NCBI GenBank assembly: GCA_947490615.1 | Contig: CANLHK010000005.1 | Location: 1-64,000 of the forward strand | Source of the DNA: Planctomycetaceae bacterium | Lineage (GTDB): Bacteria; Planctomycetota; Phycisphaerae; Phycisphaerales; SM1A02 | Reading direction: 5' to 3' | Length of the DNA: 64,000 nt | In this document: positions 8,704-17,000 of the stretch, in pieces | Position numbering within the stretch: the first letter of the stretch is position 1 | Layout of the letters: each line of letters begins with the position of its first letter | Made by a program: the position numbers and the translations under genes | The notes under the pieces: generated by a model | What the model was told of the DNA's origin: nothing | What the model saw: the letters and a program-made list of their open reading frames with translations, nothing else | Databases searched by the model: none

Positions 8704-9795
8704 ATGTCCACGGCCTCGCTTCCGCTCCTTGACTTCGTCGCGCGCAACTACAAGAACTTCAACGCACGCTCCACGCGCGATGCGCTGTTCGGCTACTGGG
8801 ATCACATCGAAGCGGGCGGCGGGATGTACTGGGCGATCGCTGGAGCGATGAGTTCGGCGCAACTGGGAATCACGCTGGCACCCGCGATTCGCGCAGGGTT
8901 GATCCACGGCCTCTCGGTCACGGGCGCAAACCTTGAGGAGTCACTCTTTCGCCTTGTCGCCCATCATGGCTACAAGGACTTCCCCGACTACCGCTACTTC
9001 ACCAAGCAGGACGACACCCGCATCCTCGAACAGCGCATGCGACGCGTGACCGACACCAGCATCCCTGAAGATGAGGCGTTTCGGGCCGTCGAGAAGATCC
9101 TGGTCCCCATGTGGAAGAAGGCAACGAAGAACGGCGATCGCCGCTTCTGGCACGAGTACTTCTACGAGCTGATCCTCTCGATTCCCAAGTCGAAGTACCA
9201 AGGCAATCCTGAGGAGTGTTGGCTGCTTGCGGCCGCGAAGGCGAATCTTCCGATGGTCGTGCCTGGCCACGAAGACTCGACCTTCGGCAACATCTTCGCC
9301 TCGCATGTGAAGTTCGATGAATGCAACGCGAGCATCGTCAAGAGCGGCATCGAGTACATGGCTCGGCTCTACGACGATTACAAGCAACTCTCGAAGTGCA
9401 AGGCGGGCGTGGGCTTCTTCCAAATCGGCGGAGGCATCGCGGGCGACTTCCCGATCTGCGTCGTGCCGAGCATCAAGTACGACCTTCAACAGCCCGTGAA
9501 GCCGTGGGCGTACTTCTGCCAGATCAGCGACTCGACGACTTCCTACGGCTCCTACTCGGGCGCAACACCCAACGAGAAGATCACCTGGGACAAGCTCACG
9601 CAGGACACTCCGATGTTCGTCATCGAGAGCGACGCGACGATCGTGGCTCCGATGTTGCTTTCGGCGCTTCTGGAAGCGAAAGCGAATCCCAAGGCTGCGA
9701 ACGCAATCATCAAGGCTTCACGCGCCACGACCTTGAAGAGTCTGGCGAAGCCGCAATCGAGTTCGAAGTCGAAGGCCAGTTCGAAAGCAAAGTGA
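8704..9795 (+). CDS. Deoxyhypusine synthase family protein
   Basis: Starting at the ATG at 8704, the product is 363 residues. It resembles deoxyhypusine synthase throughout: an NAD-binding region with SVTGANLEESLFRLVAHHGYK (positions 71-91), EDSTFGN, GFFQIGGGIAGDFPICVVP near 237-255, and the segment EKITWDK ending at K297, which lines up with the catalytic Lys of the WGK motif in eukaryotic enzymes. The family moves the aminobutyl group of spermidine to a protein Lys (eIF5A) or, in some bacteria, to putrescine as homospermidine synthase. Bacteria lack eIF5A, so a polyamine role is more likely, but this is inference. The C-terminus is a Ser/Lys-rich tail. A TACATT -10-like box 8 bases before the ATG would imply an almost leaderless transcript. 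Confidence 0.85.
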   Translation: MSTASLPLLDFVARNYKNFNARSTRDALFGYWDHIEAGGGMYWAIAGAMSSAQLGITLAPAIRAGLIHGLSVTGANLEESLFRLVAHHGYKDFPDYRYFTKQDDTRILEQRMRRVTDTSIPEDEAFRAVEKILVPMWKKATKNGDRRFWHEYFYELILSIPKSKYQGNPEECWLLAAAKANLPMVVPGHEDSTFGNIFASHVKFDECNASIVKSGIEYMARLYDDYKQLSKCKAGVGFFQIGGGIAGDFPICVVPSIKYDLQQPVKPWAYFCQISDSTTSYGSYSGATPNEKITWDKLTQDTPMFVIESDATIVAPMLLSALLEAKANPKAANAIIKASRATTLKSLAKPQSSSKSKASSKAK

Positions 9796-9846
9796 CCGAG
9801 CTCGCTGGTTCGCGGCGCGTGCAGAGCGTTCGAAGAGGATTTACGG

Positions 9847-11328
9847 ATGGCGACGCGTGAAACTCCCGCAGAACAGATTGAGCGGCTGCTTCGCGTCGGA
9901 GACGCTGTGGGCGCCGAGCGCGCGGCGACCGCGTTTCTTGCGACCTCTCCTTCGAGTTTCCTTGCTCGTCTCGGCCGCTGCCGCGCGCTTTTGATGATGT
10001 CTCGCGTGATCGAGGCCGAGCGCGACCTCGACGCAGCGTTGCGCGCGTCACCCAAGGACGAGCACGCGCGCCTCCTGCGGGCGACCATCGACAACCGATA
10101 CGGCCGCGCCGACGAGGCGATGACATTGCTTCGCCCCATCGCCTGCGGCCGCGGTCCCCACGCTGCCGAAGCGATGGTGACGCTGCTCGACCTGCTGTTC
10201 CAAACCGGCAAGCGTGAAGAGATGCGCGAACTTTCCGCGACCAAAGGCGCGTGGAACACGCACCCGCGCGCGGCAATGCACCTGGCCCGCGTGCAGTCGT
10301 TTGATGATCCCGCTGCAGCCGTCGCGAGCATGCGCGCAGTTCTGCGTGGGAACTTCCCGCTGCAACAACGAAGGCTCGCGGGCTTTGAAGCCGCAGGACT
10401 CCTCGACAAACTCGGGCAGTACCGCGACGCCTTCGCGGCCGCTCGTGAAGCCCACGACACGACAGGCGATGACTTTGACCTCGATGTCTTTCTTCGTCCG
10501 ATCGTCGAGCAGGCCACGCGCATGGAGAAGGGCGACAACTGGATCGCTGCGGCAACCGCTGGCCGCAGCGTCGAGCGCGTGCAAGGCGTCGCACTTATGG
10601 TGGCGCAACCGCGCTCAGGGACCACGCTGCTTGAGCAGATGCTCGACCGACATCCGGCCATCAGTGGCATCGGTGAGTTCGATGGCATCCGCTGGATCTG
10701 CGAGGGACTCAAGGCTGATCCTGCCTGGCCGCGCAGGCCTGAACTCGTCCCGACTGCGCGCGCGGCGCAATTGCAGGCGCTCTACTTTGAGGGCGCAAAT
10801 CGCATTCGACGGCCAGGCGCGCAGTGGCTCTTTGACAAGACGCTGCGCACTTGGCGTTCGCTTCCTGAAGTCGCGGTCGTCCTGCCTGGCGCGCTGTGCA
10901 TCGATGTGCACCGCGATCCGCGCGACATGGCCACCAGCATCTTTCTCTCCTACTTCACGCCAGGCACGATGGGGTGGGTACGGAGCTTCGCGGGAATGCA
11001 GCGGGTCATTGAGATAGAGCGACGCCTGATCCCGCGCATGATGGAGGTCCTTGAGATCCCGCACCAAACTGTGGTGTACGAGGATCTCGTGGACGATCCC
11101 GCCACACATGCCGGGCGCTGCCTCTCTGCGATGGGGTTACCCATGGACGCGCGGGTGCTCAACCCCGAAGCGAATCCGCGCGCGGCGATCACGCTGTCGG
11201 CGCTGCAGGTGCGCCAACCGATCAACCGCTCTTCGATCGGACGATGGAAGAACTACGAGTGGGCGTTTGACGCGTCCTGGGACGCGCTCGTGTCCGCGCA
11301 CGAAGCTCGCCGCGGCGCGCCGCACTAA
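9847..11328 (+). CDS. Sulfotransferase with helical-repeat N-terminus (paralogue A)
   Basis: Protein of 493 residues. Residues 1-230 are alpha-helical repeats of TPR character. A sulfotransferase domain follows, with the PAPS 5'-phosphosulfate loop QPRSGTTLLEQMLDRHP (PRSGTT at 255-260) and the 3'-phosphate-binding segment HRDPRDMATSIFLSYF. The C-terminal signature is VYEDLVDDP, then INRSSIGRWKNYEWAFD. Such TPR-sulfotransferases move sulfate from PAPS to an acceptor; tyrosyl and glycan acceptors are known for relatives. There is no signal peptide, so it is probably cytoplasmic. Two paralogues lie at 13723-15210 and 16997-18463. It follows the deoxyhypusine-synthase-like gene by 51 bases and may share its transcript. 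Acceptor unknown. Confidence 0.9.
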   Translation: MATRETPAEQIERLLRVGDAVGAERAATAFLATSPSSFLARLGRCRALLMMSRVIEAERDLDAALRASPKDEHARLLRATIDNRYGRADEAMTLLRPIACGRGPHAAEAMVTLLDLLFQTGKREEMRELSATKGAWNTHPRAAMHLARVQSFDDPAAAVASMRAVLRGNFPLQQRRLAGFEAAGLLDKLGQYRDAFAAAREAHDTTGDDFDLDVFLRPIVEQATRMEKGDNWIAAATAGRSVERVQGVALMVAQPRSGTTLLEQMLDRHPAISGIGEFDGIRWICEGLKADPAWPRRPELVPTARAAQLQALYFEGANRIRRPGAQWLFDKTLRTWRSLPEVAVVLPGALCIDVHRDPRDMATSIFLSYFTPGTMGWVRSFAGMQRVIEIERRLIPRMMEVLEIPHQTVVYEDLVDDPATHAGRCLSAMGLPMDARVLNPEANPRAAITLSALQVRQPINRSSIGRWKNYEWAFDASWDALVSAHEARRGAPH

Positions 11329-11417
11329 CCGCGCTGCCTCGCACCGCCGAGAACCGCCCCGACCAGCGAGTCCAAACAATTGAGACATTCTCGAAGGCCT
11401 TCTGTCTTCGAAGTCGC

Positions 11418-11446
11418 TTGTCGCGCTCCATTGTCGTGCGTAGATT
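11418..11446 (+). promoter_or_regulatory. Candidate sigma-70-type promoter for the dockerin-tailed gene
   Basis: TTGTCG at 11418-11423 and TAGATT at 11441-11446 are spaced by 17 bases. Transcription would begin near 11453, leaving a leader of about 17 bases before the ATG at 11470. It lies in the 141-base gap after the sulfotransferase gene, which otherwise holds only a weak CGAAG/CTTCG inverted repeat. Confidence 0.4.
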
Positions 11447-11469
11447 GACCCCGCGACAGCGCCACTTCC

Positions 11470-12636
11470 ATGAACTCCCGCATGCATCCTCTTGCCGCTC
11501 CTCGCCTTCTGGCGGGATTCTTGTTGCTGGTCGCGAGCACCCACTCCGCCACAGCCGTCCCGCCACCCAACAAAGTGTTGTTTGACGCGACCAAAGCCGA
11601 GATGGCCGCCAACGCCGACTGGATCGTGGACGCGGATGTCTACAACATCGGAACTGGAGTCGGCGGTGCGATGACCGTCGGCGCGGGCAGCGAGGCGAAT
11701 CCCGCGCGCTTCCCGACTCCTGCTGCGTCAGGCATCACCGCCGCAACCCTCGAGACCTATTGGAAAGGCGCGATGTCCGCGTGGGCCGTCGCACTGGTCA
11801 AGCGCGGCTTCTCCGTCGAGACGCTGCCGCTCGGCTCGCGCATCACCTATGGCGACTCCACCAACGCGCAAGATCTCAACAACTACGGGATCTTCGTGAT
11901 GTGCGAGCCCAACATCCTGCTGACTCTTGCCGAGAAGAACGCCATCGTGCGCTTCGTCGCGGATGGCGGTGGGCTGTTCATGATCGGCGACCACAACGCT
12001 TCGGATCGCAACAGTGATGGCTCTGACTCGGTGGATGTCATCAACGACCTCGCCGCCACCAACGGCATCGCTGCGAATCCATTTGGGATCGTGAGCAACA
12101 TCAATAGCCTGAGCGTCATCAGCAGTTTCGTCGCCACGAGCGCGACCGATCCGCTCATTCATGGTCCTGTCGGCGCGGTGGCGCAGATGCAGTACAGCGC
12201 AGGTGCCACGCTCACCATCAGCGGTGCCAACGCGCACGGCGCGATCTGGCGCACCGCTGCGCGCGCGAGCAACGATGTCATGGTCGGCTACTCGACCTAC
12301 GGACTGGGCAAAGTGGTGATGTGCGGTGACTCTTCGCCGTTTGATGATGGCACGGGCGACACCAACGACAACCTCTTCTTCGGTTGGTCGGGCGAGGTCA
12401 ATGGCGATCATGCTGATCTCGCGATGAACGCATGCGTCTGGTTGAACCCAGTCGCCGCAGCTCCGCCGTGCCCTGCGGATGTGAATGACAGCGGCGCCGT
12501 GGATGGTGCCGATCTCGCTCAAGTGCTGCAGTCTTGGGGGCGATGCACGGGGTGCGCGGCGGACATTGATGGCAGCGGCGCCGTGAATGGCGCGGACCTT
12601 GCCACGATCTTGCAGTCGTGGGGCGCCTGCCCGTAA
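11470..12636 (+). CDS. Secreted protein with GATase-like core and C-terminal dockerin-like calcium repeats
   Basis: Protein of 388 residues with a signal peptide (LLAGFLLLVASTHSATA). The central part has the feel of a flavodoxin/GATase-like alpha-beta fold: YGIFVMCEPNILL, then IVRFVADGGGLFMIGDHNASD, and later GKVVMCGDSSPFDDGTGD. No catalytic triad is obvious. The last 60 residues hold two dockerin-type loops, DVNDSGAVDGADLAQVLQSW and DIDGSGAVNGADLATILQSW, each a 12-residue EF-like calcium loop followed by a helix. In Phycisphaerae such tails are frequent on exported proteins and may mediate surface attachment; no cohesin is visible here. Cell-surface or extracellular location is likely; enzymatic function unknown. 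Confidence 0.8.
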   Translation: MNSRMHPLAAPRLLAGFLLLVASTHSATAVPPPNKVLFDATKAEMAANADWIVDADVYNIGTGVGGAMTVGAGSEANPARFPTPAASGITAATLETYWKGAMSAWAVALVKRGFSVETLPLGSRITYGDSTNAQDLNNYGIFVMCEPNILLTLAEKNAIVRFVADGGGLFMIGDHNASDRNSDGSDSVDVINDLAATNGIAANPFGIVSNINSLSVISSFVATSATDPLIHGPVGAVAQMQYSAGATLTISGANAHGAIWRTAARASNDVMVGYSTYGLGKVVMCGDSSPFDDGTGDTNDNLFFGWSGEVNGDHADLAMNACVWLNPVAAAPPCPADVNDSGAVDGADLAQVLQSWGRCTGCAADIDGSGAVNGADLATILQSWGACP

Positions 12637-12836
12637 CTCGGGCGGGTGATCGGCGAGGCCAGCGCGGGTGCGGACCCGTCCGCGCGAATGAAGTCATTGA
12701 AGACACGGGAGTTGTGCCGCGAACGCTGTCGCCTCGCGATGCTGAATCGTCTCTGGCGCATTGCTCGGCGGTCTTGCCGCGCCCCCTGTCAATTGCTCAG
12801 AATGCGTGTGTTTCGCGACGGTTTTGCCCAGTCGCG

Positions 12837-12865
12837 TTGCAGTTGACTGGCAAGGTCGGTAGCCT
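12837..12865 (+). promoter_or_regulatory. Candidate promoter in the 325-base gap before a PEP-CTERM-like gene
   Basis: TTGCAG (12837-12842) and TAGCCT (12860-12865) are spaced by 17 bases, about 97 bases before the ATG at 12962. The leader downstream is strongly pyrimidine-rich (about 12915-12947). The rest of the 12637-12961 gap shows only a GC-rich hairpin at about 12663-12686 without a T-tract. I see no gene there. Confidence 0.35.
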
Positions 12866-12961
12866 CATCGGACGCGCTGAAGTCCCTCTCTGCGCGCGAC
12901 AGATCGTGTGTGTCCTTCCCTTGTCCTGTTCCCTGTCCTTCCGAACATCTAGGAGTTTGAG

Positions 12962-13648
12962 ATGATGAAGCAATTCATGGTCGCCGCGGCGATCGGTTTC
13001 GCGGTTTCTGCCAACGCATCAGCATCGCTGGTCGCTGGTTGGACCATTTCCACGGCTGTTCCCGCTGCCACCACTGGGAGCAACTACACCTACGGCGGCG
13101 CCGATCAAGGCGACGCCGCAGCTGGCACCGTCCTCAGTGGCTTTCACGCTGCTGCAGCCGCCACTTGGTCGTCGCCCTCGGGCAACGGCTCGACCTTCTC
13201 ACTCAGCAGCAACAACTGGGCAATCGGCGACTACTACCAAGTCTCGGTGTCCACCACTGGCTACTCCGACATCTCGCTGACCTTTGATCAGACCCGCTCG
13301 GGCACTGGTCCAGCGACCTTTGATGTGCTCATGAGCGTCGATGGTGGAGCGAACTTCACCACCCTGCTCGCTGGCTACAGCGTCATTCAGGCTGGTCTCG
13401 CTGGCAGCGGCACCCTCTCGTGGTCCGCGGCTGGCGCGTACCAGACTGCCTTTACCACGACGATCCTCAGCATCGCGGGCGCATCGGAGCAGAGCTCGGT
13501 GATCTTCCGCATCTCGTCGGCCGTGGCGACCGCCGCTGCGGGTACCAACCGCATCGACAACATCAATGTCTACAGCGGACCAGTGCCAGCCCCAGGCGCC
13601 ATCGCGCTCCTCGGCCTCGCGGGTCTCGCAGGCCGTCGTCGCCGCTAA
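12962..13648 (+). CDS. PEP-CTERM-like sorted exported protein
   Basis: Protein of 228 residues, preceded by an AGGAG Shine-Dalgarno sequence 7 bases before ATGATG. The signal peptide reads FMVAAAIGFAVSANASA. The mature domain is Ser/Thr/Gly-rich and predicted beta, with sandwich-like strands such as YSDISLTFDQTRSGTGPATF and SVIFRISSAVATAA. It has no Cys and no catalytic motif. The C-terminus is VPAPGAIALLGLAGLAGRRRR, a tripartite sorting tail (motif, membrane helix, Arg cluster) of PEP-CTERM type, but with Gly in place of Glu. Such proteins are cut and relocated by an exosortase; none is encoded in this window. Extracellular matrix or surface function is inferred. Confidence 0.8.
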   Translation: MMKQFMVAAAIGFAVSANASASLVAGWTISTAVPAATTGSNYTYGGADQGDAAAGTVLSGFHAAAAATWSSPSGNGSTFSLSSNNWAIGDYYQVSVSTTGYSDISLTFDQTRSGTGPATFDVLMSVDGGANFTTLLAGYSVIQAGLAGSGTLSWSAAGAYQTAFTTTILSIAGASEQSSVIFRISSAVATAAAGTNRIDNINVYSGPVPAPGAIALLGLAGLAGRRRR

Positions 13649-13678
13649 GCGACGAGCGTCAGCATTCGAAGGACTCCT

Positions 13679-13710
13679 GAGCCCCGGCCGCAAGGTCGGG
13701 GCTCTTTCGT
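13679..13710 (+). terminator. Rho-independent terminator of the PEP-CTERM-like gene
   Basis: GAGCCCCGGCC (13679-13689), a GCAA loop, then GGTCGGGGCTC (13694-13704) form an 11-bp stem with one G-T pair, followed by TTTCGTT. It lies 30 bases after the stop at 13648 and before the convergent sulfotransferase gene. Confidence 0.85.
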
Positions 13711-13722
13711 TGGTCGAGAGTT

Positions 13723-15210
13723 TCAGCGGGAGGCACGCCGAGCAGCATGCGCCGCGCCGAGCACATCCCAGCGCGCACGATCGTCAGCGTCGAAGGCAAA
13801 TTGGTAGTGCTCCCAACGCCCCACCGAGCTTCGATTGATCGGGCGACGCACCTGCTCATGCGAGAGCGTGAACACCGCGCGCTGGTTTGATTCGGGCGTG
13901 AGCACCCGCTCGTCCATCGCCAAACCCATGCGCGCCAGACAGCGCGCGGCGTGTCCACTTGGATCCTCGATCAAGTCCTCATAGATGATGGACTCGTGCG
14001 GCAGTCGCAATGCCTCGAGCGCTCGAGGAAGCAACGCGCGCTCGGCTTCGAGCACTGCGCGAATCGACGCGAGGCTTGACGCCCAGCCATCGGTGATCGG
14101 ATGAAAGTACGAAAGGAGAATGCTGATGGCGGTGTCGCGCGGATCACGCGCGACATGCAAGCAGACCATTTCTGGAAGCACTGCTGCGATCGCGGGCAGC
14201 CAGCGCCACGCGCGCAGCGTCTTGTCGAAGGTGTGCGTGGCGTCCGTGCGCTTGAGGCGATCGGCTCCAACCGTGTAGCGACCCTGCAAGGCTAGCAGTG
14301 CGTCACGCGGCATAGAACTCAGCCCGCGCGGCCAGCGGCCCATCGAGATGAGCTCGCCGCCAAGGACCTCAACGCCGTCGTACTCACCAATTCCGCTGAT
14401 CGACGGATGACGATCGAGCATCTGTTCCAGGAGCGTGGTGCCTGAGCGCGGAAGCCCCACGACCATCGCGCGACCCTTGACGGCGTCGACACGCGGAGTG
14501 ATCCAGCGTTCGTGGCTGGCCAAGGCGCGCTCCATCGGTGGAATCTGCTCACGAACGCCTTGCAGCATCCCCTCGAGATCAAACCGCGGCGTGAACTCCG
14601 CGTGGAGACGCATCGCCAAGTCGAACGCCTCTCGGTAGCGCCCCGCGCGATCGAGCATCCCGACCGCATCAAACCCAGCGACGCGTCGGAGAAGCGGATT
14701 GGTTCCAGCAGCAGACAATGCCACGAGATCCGCCAGCGCGGCGTCGGGCTCAGTCAGCGCACGGATCCGCGCCACGGCCAATCGTGCACGCGGATCACCA
14801 AGCCACGCGCCGCCCGCAGTGATGAAAGAGGCGAGCTCCGCGCGGCGATGCGCAAACCAATAGACCTCCGCAAGTGTCACGCCCGCTTCGACCGCCTGCG
14901 GCGTGTTGCTGCGCGCGAGTCGCGAGAGATGCTCCACAGCACGATCGATCCGCCCAAGTCGCTGATCGATCATTGCGCCGATGAGTTGGACCTGCGGGTC
15001 AGACGCCGCAAGCTTTCGCGCGACATCGATCGCCTCGTCCGCCTCGACGAGCCGTCCGAGATTCAGACACGCCACGGCGCGACCGAGCCAACCAGGGAAA
15101 CTTCGCTTTGACTGCGCGATCAACTCGTCGGCGATGCGAAGCGCGCCCGCGGCGTCGCCTTGGCGCATCATTCGCTCAAGAACAACAGGCAATGGTTCTG
15201 CTGGAGGCAC
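13723..15210 (-). CDS. Sulfotransferase with helical-repeat N-terminus (paralogue B)
   Basis: Protein of 495 residues with the same layout as paralogue A: about 235 residues of helical repeats, then a PAPS loop GLPRSGTTLLEQMLDRHP. The acceptor-side segment is ISGIGEYDGVEV, the 3'-phosphate site HVARDPRDTAISILLSYFHP, and the terminal signature INRSSVGRWEHYQFAFD. The regions DKTLRAWRWLP, YEDLIEDPSGHAARCL and RVLTPESNQRAVFTLS match the other two copies closely, so the three share a recent common ancestor. No signal peptide. It faces the PEP-CTERM-like gene at 12962 and is divergent from another at 15458 (247-base gap). The acceptor substrate is unknown; the context makes exported proteins or their glycans candidates. 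Confidence 0.9.
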   Translation of the reverse strand: MPPAEPLPVVLERMMRQGDAAGALRIADELIAQSKRSFPGWLGRAVACLNLGRLVEADEAIDVARKLAASDPQVQLIGAMIDQRLGRIDRAVEHLSRLARSNTPQAVEAGVTLAEVYWFAHRRAELASFITAGGAWLGDPRARLAVARIRALTEPDAALADLVALSAAGTNPLLRRVAGFDAVGMLDRAGRYREAFDLAMRLHAEFTPRFDLEGMLQGVREQIPPMERALASHERWITPRVDAVKGRAMVVGLPRSGTTLLEQMLDRHPSISGIGEYDGVEVLGGELISMGRWPRGLSSMPRDALLALQGRYTVGADRLKRTDATHTFDKTLRAWRWLPAIAAVLPEMVCLHVARDPRDTAISILLSYFHPITDGWASSLASIRAVLEAERALLPRALEALRLPHESIIYEDLIEDPSGHAARCLARMGLAMDERVLTPESNQRAVFTLSHEQVRRPINRSSVGRWEHYQFAFDADDRARWDVLGAAHAARRASR

Positions 15211-15302
15211 GAAGAGAATCTACCACCGCGCCTGCGCCGCTTCGCCTCAAGGAAGAACTCGGGTCCGTATTGCAAGCTTGAATGGTGCATGCGCAGCCCG
15301 AC

Positions 15303-15330
15303 TTGCACCTCGTGCAATTGCCGCTACCTT
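15303..15330 (+). promoter_or_regulatory. Promoter overlapped by an inverted repeat
   Basis: TTGCAC (15303-15308) and TACCTT (15325-15330) are 16 bases apart. The -35 box is the left arm of a perfect inverted repeat, TTGCAC-CTC-GTGCAA (15303-15317). A regulator bound there would block RNA polymerase. It lies 128 bases before the ATG of the PEP-CTERM-like gene at 15458. The rest of the 15211-15457 gap shows nothing else clear. Confidence 0.35.
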
Positions 15331-15457
15331 CTCTCGTAGCCTCATGCGTTTTTGGGGCTCGCGCTGTTTTCTCTGAGCTCCCAAGTGGCGCAGCTCGATT
15401 GAAACTCCATCAAAGCGCGCGGAGAATGGGTTCAGCACAATCAGGGGTGTCCGCGTC

Positions 15458-16153
15458 ATGTCTTCTTTTCCAATCGTGCCCGCCATCGCGGGTGTGTTCG
15501 TTCTTTCGTCTTCGCTCGTCTCCGTCGCTGCGGCTGACATCGTGGGGTTCTACGAGGGCTTCACCAGCAACAGCGCTTCGTGGCGCAACGCCAATGGCGC
15601 TGCCGACCTCGCGTGGCATGAGTTTGGCGGCCCGACGGGCGGCAGCTACGCCACCAGCGCCTTCAATCTCATCTCGACGACTGCAGGTGGTTTCCCACCA
15701 ACGGTCATTCGCGCGCAATCGGGCTACGGCTCCTCGGCTGGCGCCTACGCGGGCAATTGGATCGCGGCGGGCGTGACGGGTGTGTCGTTCAGCTTCCGTC
15801 ACGATCTCAGCGAAGCGATCAATGTCACGGGACGCTTCGCCTCGGCGAACAACTTCCCTGGCGCTGCGGTGGTCGCGTTCACTCCCGTCGCGTCGAATGT
15901 GTGGACGACGATCTTCATCGATCTCACCGCGTCGAGTCCGAACTTCGTCTCCTTTGAAGGCAGCAACCACGCGACGGTCTTCTCGAACATCGGCAACATG
16001 CAGTTCGGGTTCATGGTGCCCGCAGCGCTCGTTGGCCAGGATCTCGAGGGGCACTTCGACATCACAAACTTCTCGATCGTGCCCGCGCCAGGCGCGCTGG
16101 CGCTCATGGGATTTGCTGGTTGCCTCGGCGTCATCCGCCGTCGCGCACGCTGA
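15458..16153 (+). CDS. PEP-CTERM-like sorted exported protein
   Basis: Protein of 231 residues with a signal peptide (AIAGVFVLSSSLVSVAAA). The mature domain looks like an all-beta sandwich with aromatic-rich strands (FYEGFTSNSASWRN, GVSFSFRHDLSEAINVTG, VWTTIFIDLTAS), recalling carbohydrate-binding-like domains seen in other PEP-CTERM proteins; I do not assign a family. The C-terminus is IVPAPGALALMGFAGCLG then RRRAR, the sorting motif variant with P-x-P-G-A. The gene overlaps the convergent ATP-grasp gene by 23 bases. A promoter with an inverted repeat lies upstream at 15303. Confidence 0.75.
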   Translation: MSSFPIVPAIAGVFVLSSSLVSVAAADIVGFYEGFTSNSASWRNANGAADLAWHEFGGPTGGSYATSAFNLISTTAGGFPPTVIRAQSGYGSSAGAYAGNWIAAGVTGVSFSFRHDLSEAINVTGRFASANNFPGAAVVAFTPVASNVWTTIFIDLTASSPNFVSFEGSNHATVFSNIGNMQFGFMVPAALVGQDLEGHFDITNFSIVPAPGALALMGFAGCLGVIRRRAR

Positions 16154-17000
16154 GAAGCACCGCGTCCACCAAGGCCCGCGCACACTCAGGTGCGCGGTCG
16201 AGAAAGAGCGACGGCTCGACGATCTCCAGTTCCATGAGAAGCGGGCGCCCATCCAGTCCGCGGGCGATGTCGACACGCGCATAGGTCAGCGCCCCGAAGC
16301 CTCGCTGCCTCACCCACGCGAGGACTTCACTTGCGAGCACCACCATGTCGGGTGCTGGAGTGATGCGACCACCCGATTGTTCCGCGTCGCCCGCCCAGCG
16401 CGCACCCTTATGAATCGCGTGCGAGTACGCGCCGCCGAAGCAGACGAGGTTCTCCTCGCCGTGCGTGAGAATCGACTCGAGAAACGGCTGCACCAAGAGA
16501 TCGCGCGATTCGTGCAGAGCGCGGTGTGCGCGCGCCGCAGCGACATCACCAGACGCGACGCGCACCGTGCCAAACGATCCGGCGGAAATCGCAGGCTTGA
16601 TCACGAGCGCACCGAAGCGCGCGAAGAGCGACTCCCAATTGGGCTCGACCCCTCGAAGGACGAGTTCTGTCGGGACGACAGCGAGACCAGCGTACGCAAG
16701 CTCTACGAGGTAGCGCTTGTGCAGATTCCATCGCAACGCCTTCAGTGGATTCAAGAGCCGCGTCGCCGCGTCGACGCGCTCCAGCCAATGCAGGAACGCC
16801 GCATAGTGATCGAGGTAGTTCCAAGTGGAGCGCACGAGGACGCCATCAAACTCCTGCCACGCCACACTCGTGTCCTCCCACGCGACGACCTTCGCATGCG
16901 CTCCACGCGCGGCAAACCCCTCCACAAGTATGGGGAGGTCGCCATCCTCCCGCGGCATCTCAGTGCAAGTCACCAAGGCGATGCGAAGAGCGCTGCTCAA
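16131..17000 (-). CDS. ATP-grasp domain protein
   Basis: The frame is open from an ATG at 17045, but that start lies inside the upstream sulfotransferase gene. A TTG at 17000-16998 overlaps its TGA stop (16999-16997) as TTGA and places the first strand (LRIALVTC) right after the N-terminus, so I take TTG, giving 289 residues. The fold is a carboxylate-amine ligase: pre-ATP-grasp domain with DGVLVRSTWNY, ATP-grasp with VIKPAISAGSFGTVRV, LLVQPFLESILTHGEENLVCF, and metal-binding LLMELEIVEPSLFL. The sequence resembles uncharacterised prokaryotic glutathione-synthetase-like (RimK-type) proteins. It probably joins a carboxylate and an amine with ATP; the substrates are unknown. Third gene of the HglS-sulfotransferase run. 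Confidence 0.8.
   Translation of the reverse strand: MSSALRIALVTCTEMPREDGDLPILVEGFAARGAHAKVVAWEDTSVAWQEFDGVLVRSTWNYLDHYAAFLHWLERVDAATRLLNPLKALRWNLHKRYLVELAYAGLAVVPTELVLRGVEPNWESLFARFGALVIKPAISAGSFGTVRVASGDVAAARAHRALHESRDLLVQPFLESILTHGEENLVCFGGAYSHAIHKGARWAGDAEQSGGRITPAPDMVVLASEVLAWVRQRGFGALTYARVDIARGLDGRPLLMELEIVEPSLFLDRAPECARALVDAVLLSVRDGG

Noticed and set aside
12837-12865. Sigma-54 promoter in front of PEP-CTERM-like genes, as known for PrsK/PrsR-controlled genes
   Set aside because: GG and GC doublets are present upstream of the genes at 12962 and 44003, but with 11 rather than 10 bases between them, so the required spacing is wrong in both.
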